A stretch of 22,772 nt of DNA from Emiliania huxleyi CCMP1516. Lineage: Eukaryota; Haptophyta; Isochrysidales; Noelaerhabdaceae. The notes under the pieces were generated by a model. It saw only the letters and a program-made list of their open reading frames with translations, ran no database searches and was not told the DNA's origin. Shown here one piece after another: positions 19,069-22,772 of the stretch; the stretch's first letter is position 1, and every line of letters begins with the position of its first letter. Both the position numbers and the translations under genes were made by a program. Location: contig NW_005199442.1 of the NCBI RefSeq assembly GCF_000372725.1, forward strand, positions 31,818-54,589. Direction: 5' to 3'.

Positions 19069-20892
19069 ATGCCTCTCGCTTGTCCAGGGGATGTGCGGGG
19101 CATGAGCCGCTGCCAACTGTGCGCTGCTAAGACTCCGCCGCGGTCTCGAGATCTCGTGCCTCTTGACCCCGCGCTAGGCGGTCTTCTGCCGGAGTCGTTG
19201 CAGCCCTACGCCGACGAGAGGTGGCAAACGCTCACCTACGGGCCTGGTCCACCTCGCAAAGTGCAAGAGGAGGGTGCTTAACGCGCAGGCCAAGGAGGCA
19301 GCACCAGAGGCGGAGGGCTTGCGACTGCACCTCTCGCACACCAGTAGCACCGGGTACAGAGGAGTGTGGCGGCTCGCCTCTGGCCGATTTGTGGCGCACC
19401 GGGACCGTGCGCACCGGAGGACGATGCGCCCGGCGGACGGAAAGAAGGCGTCCATCGGCTACTTCGACACGGCAGTGGAGGCGGCGGTGGCGTATGCGCG
19501 GGCGGTCGGCGAGGCGGCGGCGGCGGCGGGCAAGGCGTCCGACTCGGACGAGCGCGAGCCAGGCGGCGAAGCTGCGGCTGCCGAGAGCAGCGACGCGGGC
19601 GAGCCAGCCGAGCGCCAAGCGGCGGAGGTGGTGGCAGAGGCGGAGGGCTTGCGCTTGCACCTCTCCAGCAACAACAGCACCGGCTACAAGCGCGTGTCCA
19701 AGCAGGCCTCGGGCCGCTTCAAGGCGCAGCGCCAGGGGTATGTCACTATCGGCACCTTCGACACGGCGGTGGAGGCGGCGGTGGCGTACGCGAAGGCGGC
19801 CGGCGAGTACCAGCCTCCTGCTCAACCTCCTCCGATAGTGGCGACAGAGGCGGAGGGCTTGCGTCTGCACCTCTCGAGCAGATGCAGCACCGGCTACTTA
19901 GGCGTGTTCGAGCACCGCTCCTCTGGCCGCTTCGAGGCGCGGCGCAGTGTGGACGGAAGGCAGGTCACCATCGGCTACTTCGGCTCGGCGGTGGCGGCGG
20001 CGGTGGCGTACGCGCGGGCGGTTGGTGAGGCGGCGGCGGCGACGGCAGGAGAGGCAGGGCCGTCGGCAGCGGCGGCAGGCGAGGCGTCCGACTCGGGCGA
20101 GGGCGAGCCAGGCGGCGCTGGCGGCGAGGCTGCAGCCGGCGAGAGCAGCAGCGAAGAGGAGGAGGAGGCTGCCTCGACGCCCCTCCGAGCTCCGAGCTGC
20201 AAGACGCTTGGCTGCAACCTCCGCCTCTGGCACGAGGGGCCTTGCAGCACCGCCGTCACAGGCAAGCGGGCGCGAATTCTCACCGACAAGGCGCGGGAGG
20301 CGAAGCGAGGCAAGGGCGGCGGCGGGCGGCGCGGCGGCGGCGGAGGCGGCAGCAGCAGCGTGCTGCTATCACCCTCGAGCGACGGCGCGCCTTCGCCGCC
20401 CGACGCAGAGGCGCTGAGCGATAGCGACGAGGTGGAGGAGGTGGCGCCGCCGCGTCAAAGCTCCGCCGCCGCCGCTCCTTCGCTCGCAGGCGGCGACGTG
20501 CAAATCTCCGCCGCATCAGGCGCTCCCAAGCCATACCCGTCATGACTTCTGTCAGATGCACTCTCACCCTCCCTTGCTTGCGCCGCACAGGCCTGCTGCC
20601 CGAGCATTTGCCGCACCAGCGGGCGCTCTGCCCTCTCCACCCCTTCCATGCGGCCGAGAGGCCGGTCGCGGCGCCTGTCGATGGCAACGAGGCGGTTTGC
20701 CCCAACTGCTATTGCTTCGCGTGCGACGCGCCCGTGTCCGCGTGCCGCCACTGGCGGGGCGGCGAGCCTAGGGTGCCGGCGCACTGCAACGCGCACGCCG
20801 ACAGCGCCGAGTGGCGCACGCAGCGCTCCAACGCCAAGCGGCAGCGCACGCGGGCGGCGCGGGCGGCGACGGACCCGCTCGGGCTGGGCTGA
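19069..20892 (+). CDS. triple AP2-domain protein fused to a Cys-rich CYCFACD domain, three exons
   Basis: Exons 19069-19209, 19289-20519 and 20591-20892 join in frame to 557 residues; both introns are GC-AG (79 and 71 bp). Three AP2/ERF-like domains lie at about 56-122, 166-220 and 236-294, each EGLRLHLS---STGY-GV---SGRF-A-R with a IGYFDTAVEAAVAYA helix. AP2 domains bind DNA. Acidic Glu/Ser and Gly/Ala linkers follow, then C351-x4-C356-x5-H-x3-C366 and a KRAR basic patch, a possible nuclear signal. The last exon adds CPNCYCFACDAPVSACRHW and HCNAHADSAEW (Cys494, 497, 499, 502, 509, 523), which resembles the Cys-rich motif of plant RIN13-like proteins. Read without splicing, the AP2 frame stops at TGA 20543; the 71-bp intron removes that stop. 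It is probably a nuclear regulator. Confidence 0.82.
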
Positions 20893-21263
20893 TACTATCA
20901 TGTCTCTATCTTTGGGCAACACTGTGTGCATCTTAGCAGCGCTGACACGCCGCACCCTGGGGCCGTGCCCGCGGGCCGCGCAGTCAGTGCGGCGCTCAAA
21001 GTCAAACTCCAAAAACTCACCAAATATCCCTAGAGCATGTGGGGCGCGCGGGCTTTTTTTTATGTTCTCCCTTCTCACGTTGTTCAATTGCTCTCGTTGA
21101 GTCTGGCCCTTTCAGGGTTCACTCTACGATTTTCGTTGCGGCTCGTCGCTGTGCCGGGGATGGCGCAAATAGAAAAAGAAATCTGGCGCCGGCCAAGCGA
21201 CTCACAGGACACAGCCCTCCAGCCGAGCAACTGTGTGCGAGACACCAGCCAGGGCTCTACGAC
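20893..21263. other. convergent intergenic region, no gene seen
   Basis: Lies between the stop of the AP2 gene and the stop of the minus-strand coiled-coil gene. It includes the A-rich block GCAAATAGAAAAAGAAATC (about 21166-21184), similar to the one upstream of the 7970 exon. Nothing else could be recognised. Confidence 0.5.
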
Positions 21264-21931
21264 CTACGTGACCTGCCCCGCGCCCCAGCGCTGCAATCCC
21301 AGCGCGGCTAGCGGCGGCGCGCGAAGGCGCGCATTCTCCTCGCGGAGCGCGGCGTTCTCCTCGCGCAAGGCAGCAACCTCCTCCCGCCCCGCCTCGATCA
21401 GCGAGCGCACCTCGTGCCGCTGCGCCTCGAGCTCGCGGATGAGCTCGACCTGCGCGCGAGCCGCGGGGAGCGGGGCGTGAGTGCGGGTCGGAGGGCTGTC
21501 ATGTGAGGGTGGTGGCCGCAGCGGTGGCAAGGGGGGGGGGGGTGGCGAGGGTGGCGGCGAGGGCGGTGGAGGTGAGGGCGGTGGCGGCGAGGGCGGCGGC
21601 GAGGGAGGAGGCGGCGAGGGCGGCGTCTCGGTGGAATCTCGGCGAAGAGCCGTCGTGGCGAGACGACCTGCACGACCGCGCATCTCTTTGAGCAAACTCG
21701 GAAGCCTCGGGTCATCTCGGGCCATCTCGGGCCATCTCGGGCCATCTCCGAAGGCCTGCACTGCGCGCATCTCCTCGCGCAAACTCGCGCGCAGCTCGAG
21801 TAGCGACCCGTCGAGCGCCGCCTACAGGAAGGTTCCAGGAAAGCTCCAAGAAAGCTCCAAGAAAGGTCTGGAAAGGTCGACGGGCAGACGTCGAGCGCCG
21901 CCAGAGAGATGCCCGCACCACCCTCGGCCAA
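21264..21931 (-). CDS. Pro-rich coiled-coil protein, 5' end uncertain
   Basis: A first segment ending AEGGAGISL (exon end 21902) joins through an 80-bp GC-AG intron (21901-21822) to AALDGSLLELRASLREEMRA. The frame then passes through a 10-bp repeat (ATGGCCCGAG units) that is either translated in frame or is a second intron I could not close in frame. It continues as LLKEMRGRAGRLATTALRRD, a (P)nS-rich linker like a hydroxyproline-rich spacer, and a C-terminal coiled coil with heptads in ELIRELEAQRHEV and EEVAALREENAALREENARL. No enzyme motif is present. No ATG is seen at 21931; the frame stays open upstream into Ala-rich sequence, so the N terminus is undefined. Confidence 0.6.
21706..21750. 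repeat. 10-bp GCCATCTCGG repeat
   Basis: Four tandem units, read as CCGAGATGGC on the coding strand of the coiled-coil gene. The exon-like sequence GCGCATCTC....GC AAACTCG occurs on both sides (about 21680-21702 and 21766-21788), the exon-edge duplication pattern seen in other introns of this window. Confidence 0.9.
21822..21901 (-). mobile_element. introner-like intron with 13-bp exon-edge repeat
   Basis: Starts GCGGCGCTCGACG, and the next exon starts with the same 13 bases after CTGTAG. Inside are three 11-bp units (AAAGCTCCAAG, AAGGTTCCAGG on the plus strand), resembling the AAGGTTCCTAG units in the leftmost gene's intron. Confidence 0.7.
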
Positions 21932-22772
21932 AGGGGTTGCTCCGGCGGCGGCGTCCGCGGCGGCGGACGCTGCGGCCGCCGCCGCGGCCGCCGCGGCGTT
22001 CGCAGCGGTCGGCGAATCGCAATCCCGAGCCGGCGCGGGCGGCGGGTGCGGCGGTGTCGGCGCGGCGACGCTTCGCGCGGCTTCCTTGAGCCAGTCGGGC
22101 GTCGCGCCTACTTTCCCTCGACGAGGTCATTGTCGCTCCCTTGCCGTAGCCGTGGCGCGGCATCTGGCAGCGCGAGCGCCACAGGCACGAGAAGCACGCG
22201 CCGCCGCCGCCGCCGCCCCACCGCCCGCCGACACGACTCGCGGGCCGGAGCTGGCCGGAGACATGCCGACCGTGGCGGCCCAGCGCGCGGGATTCGCCAC
22301 CGCCGCCGCCCCTGCGGCCGGCTCCGCCTCCGCCGCGGCACCGTGCGCCGCCACCGCGGCCGCTCGCGCCGGCGGCGGCGCGGATGCGCGGAGCAGCGGG
22401 GAGGAGCTGATGCCGCCAAAGGATGGCGACGGGCGGGGCGAAAGAGAGCCGCCCAACAACGCGCCCGAGCAGACCTCCCGGGGGGTCCCCTCGGCGGCGG
22501 CGGCGGCGCCGACGGCTGCGGCGGCGGCTGCGGTTGCGTTTGCGGCGGCGGTTGCGGCGGCGGCGGCGGCGGCGGCGGCGGCTGCGGCGGGCGGCGTCGT
22601 CGCAGCCTCCGCCGCAAACGCAGCCGCGCGTACCGCGGCAGCCTTAACTGCCAACGACGCCTCGGCAGCGGCCGAGGGCAGCTCGGCGGCGGCGTCGGCG
22701 GCGTCGGCGGCGGCGTCGGCGGCGGCGTCGGCGGCGGCGGCGTCGGCGGCGGCGGCGGCGGCCGGCCGCAGC
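21909..22772 (+). CDS. Ala-rich open frame running off the window
   Basis: From the ATG at 21909 the frame stays open for 288 codons to the end of the window. It is dominated by Ala (GCG/GCC) with Ser, Gly and Arg, plus less biased islands such as FAAVGESQSRAGAGGG, VAPTFPRRGHCRSLAVAV and ELMPPKDGDGRGEREPP. The last 100 bases are a TCGGCGGCG repeat. It overlaps the 5' part of the minus-strand coiled-coil gene, and the minus strand is also open here, so strand and reality are uncertain. A long open frame in GCC/GGC repeat DNA is expected by composition. Confidence 0.3.
   Translation, partial: MPAPPSAKGVAPAAASAAADAAAAAAAAAAFAAVGESQSRAGAGGGCGGVGAATLRAASLSQSGVAPTFPRRGHCRSLAVAVARHLAARAPQAREARAAAAAAPPPADTTRGPELAGDMPTVAAQRAGFATAAAPAAGSASAAAPCAATAAARAGGGADARSSGEELMPPKDGDGRGEREPPNNAPEQTSRGVPSAAAAAPTAAAAAAVAFAAAVAAAAAAAAAAAAGGVVAASAANAAARTAAALTANDASAAAEGSSAAASAASAAASAAASAAAASAAAAAAGRS

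Noticed and set aside
19232..19870. Minus-strand frame opposite the AP2 domains
   Set aside because: Antisense of a clearly domain-bearing plus-strand exon; no motif of its own.

Overview
The window is nuclear DNA of a eukaryote, very GC-rich by eye, with small genes interrupted by short introns, long low-complexity blocks and the protein families common in microalgae: 33-residue ankyrin arrays, multi-AP2 proteins, RCC1 repeats, a TauD-type dioxygenase and a SpoU methyltransferase. A haptophyte (Emiliania/Chrysochromulina-like) is the best guess; a pelagophyte or another GC-rich alga is not excluded. No rRNA, tRNA, CRISPR array or prokaryotic operon signal was seen.

Layout. 209-1785 (-): five visible exons of a conserved but unnamed protein, with introns made of 11-bp tandem repeats. 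1935-2930 (+): ankyrin protein that stops inside a repeat. 3211-5672: no convincing gene, one nested inverted repeat. 5673-6266 (-): small Cys-containing ORF whose ATG abuts a perfect 17-bp hairpin. 6288-6962 (-): trypsin-like fragment without the catalytic Ser exon. 6828-7805 (+): DUF900-type alpha/beta hydrolase. 7970-8151 (+): possible ankyrin first exon. 8215-8500: inverted and tandem repeat. 8554-9537 (-): RCC1 repeats. 9538-12229: mostly repeats and weak ORFs. 12230-14952 (-): SpoU-family RNA methyltransferase that I could assemble from eight exons into one continuous frame. 15127-16770 (+): ankyrin protein divergent from it. 17082-18083 (-): TauD/TfdA dioxygenase. 18467-18930: non-autonomous Tc1/mariner-like element. 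19069-20892 (+): three-AP2 protein joined to a Cys-rich domain. 21264-21931 (-): Pro-rich coiled-coil protein. 21909-22772 (+): Ala-rich open frame running off the end.

The most interesting signal is in the introns. In the SpoU gene all seven introns are GC-AG, all acceptors read TAG|GC, and the intron start copies the start of the following exon, for up to 15-25 bases. The same rule (first two intron bases equal the first two bases of the next exon) holds in the AP2 gene, the coiled-coil gene and the leftmost gene. Two SpoU introns are sibling copies of one ~80-bp element that share a hairpin with a compensatory base-pair change. Other introns are filled with 10-11-bp repeats, several sharing a CGAGAT or GGAACCTTC core. 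This looks like recent, repeated intron gain by insertion or tandem duplication (introner-like elements) in which the duplicated target supplies the splice donor.
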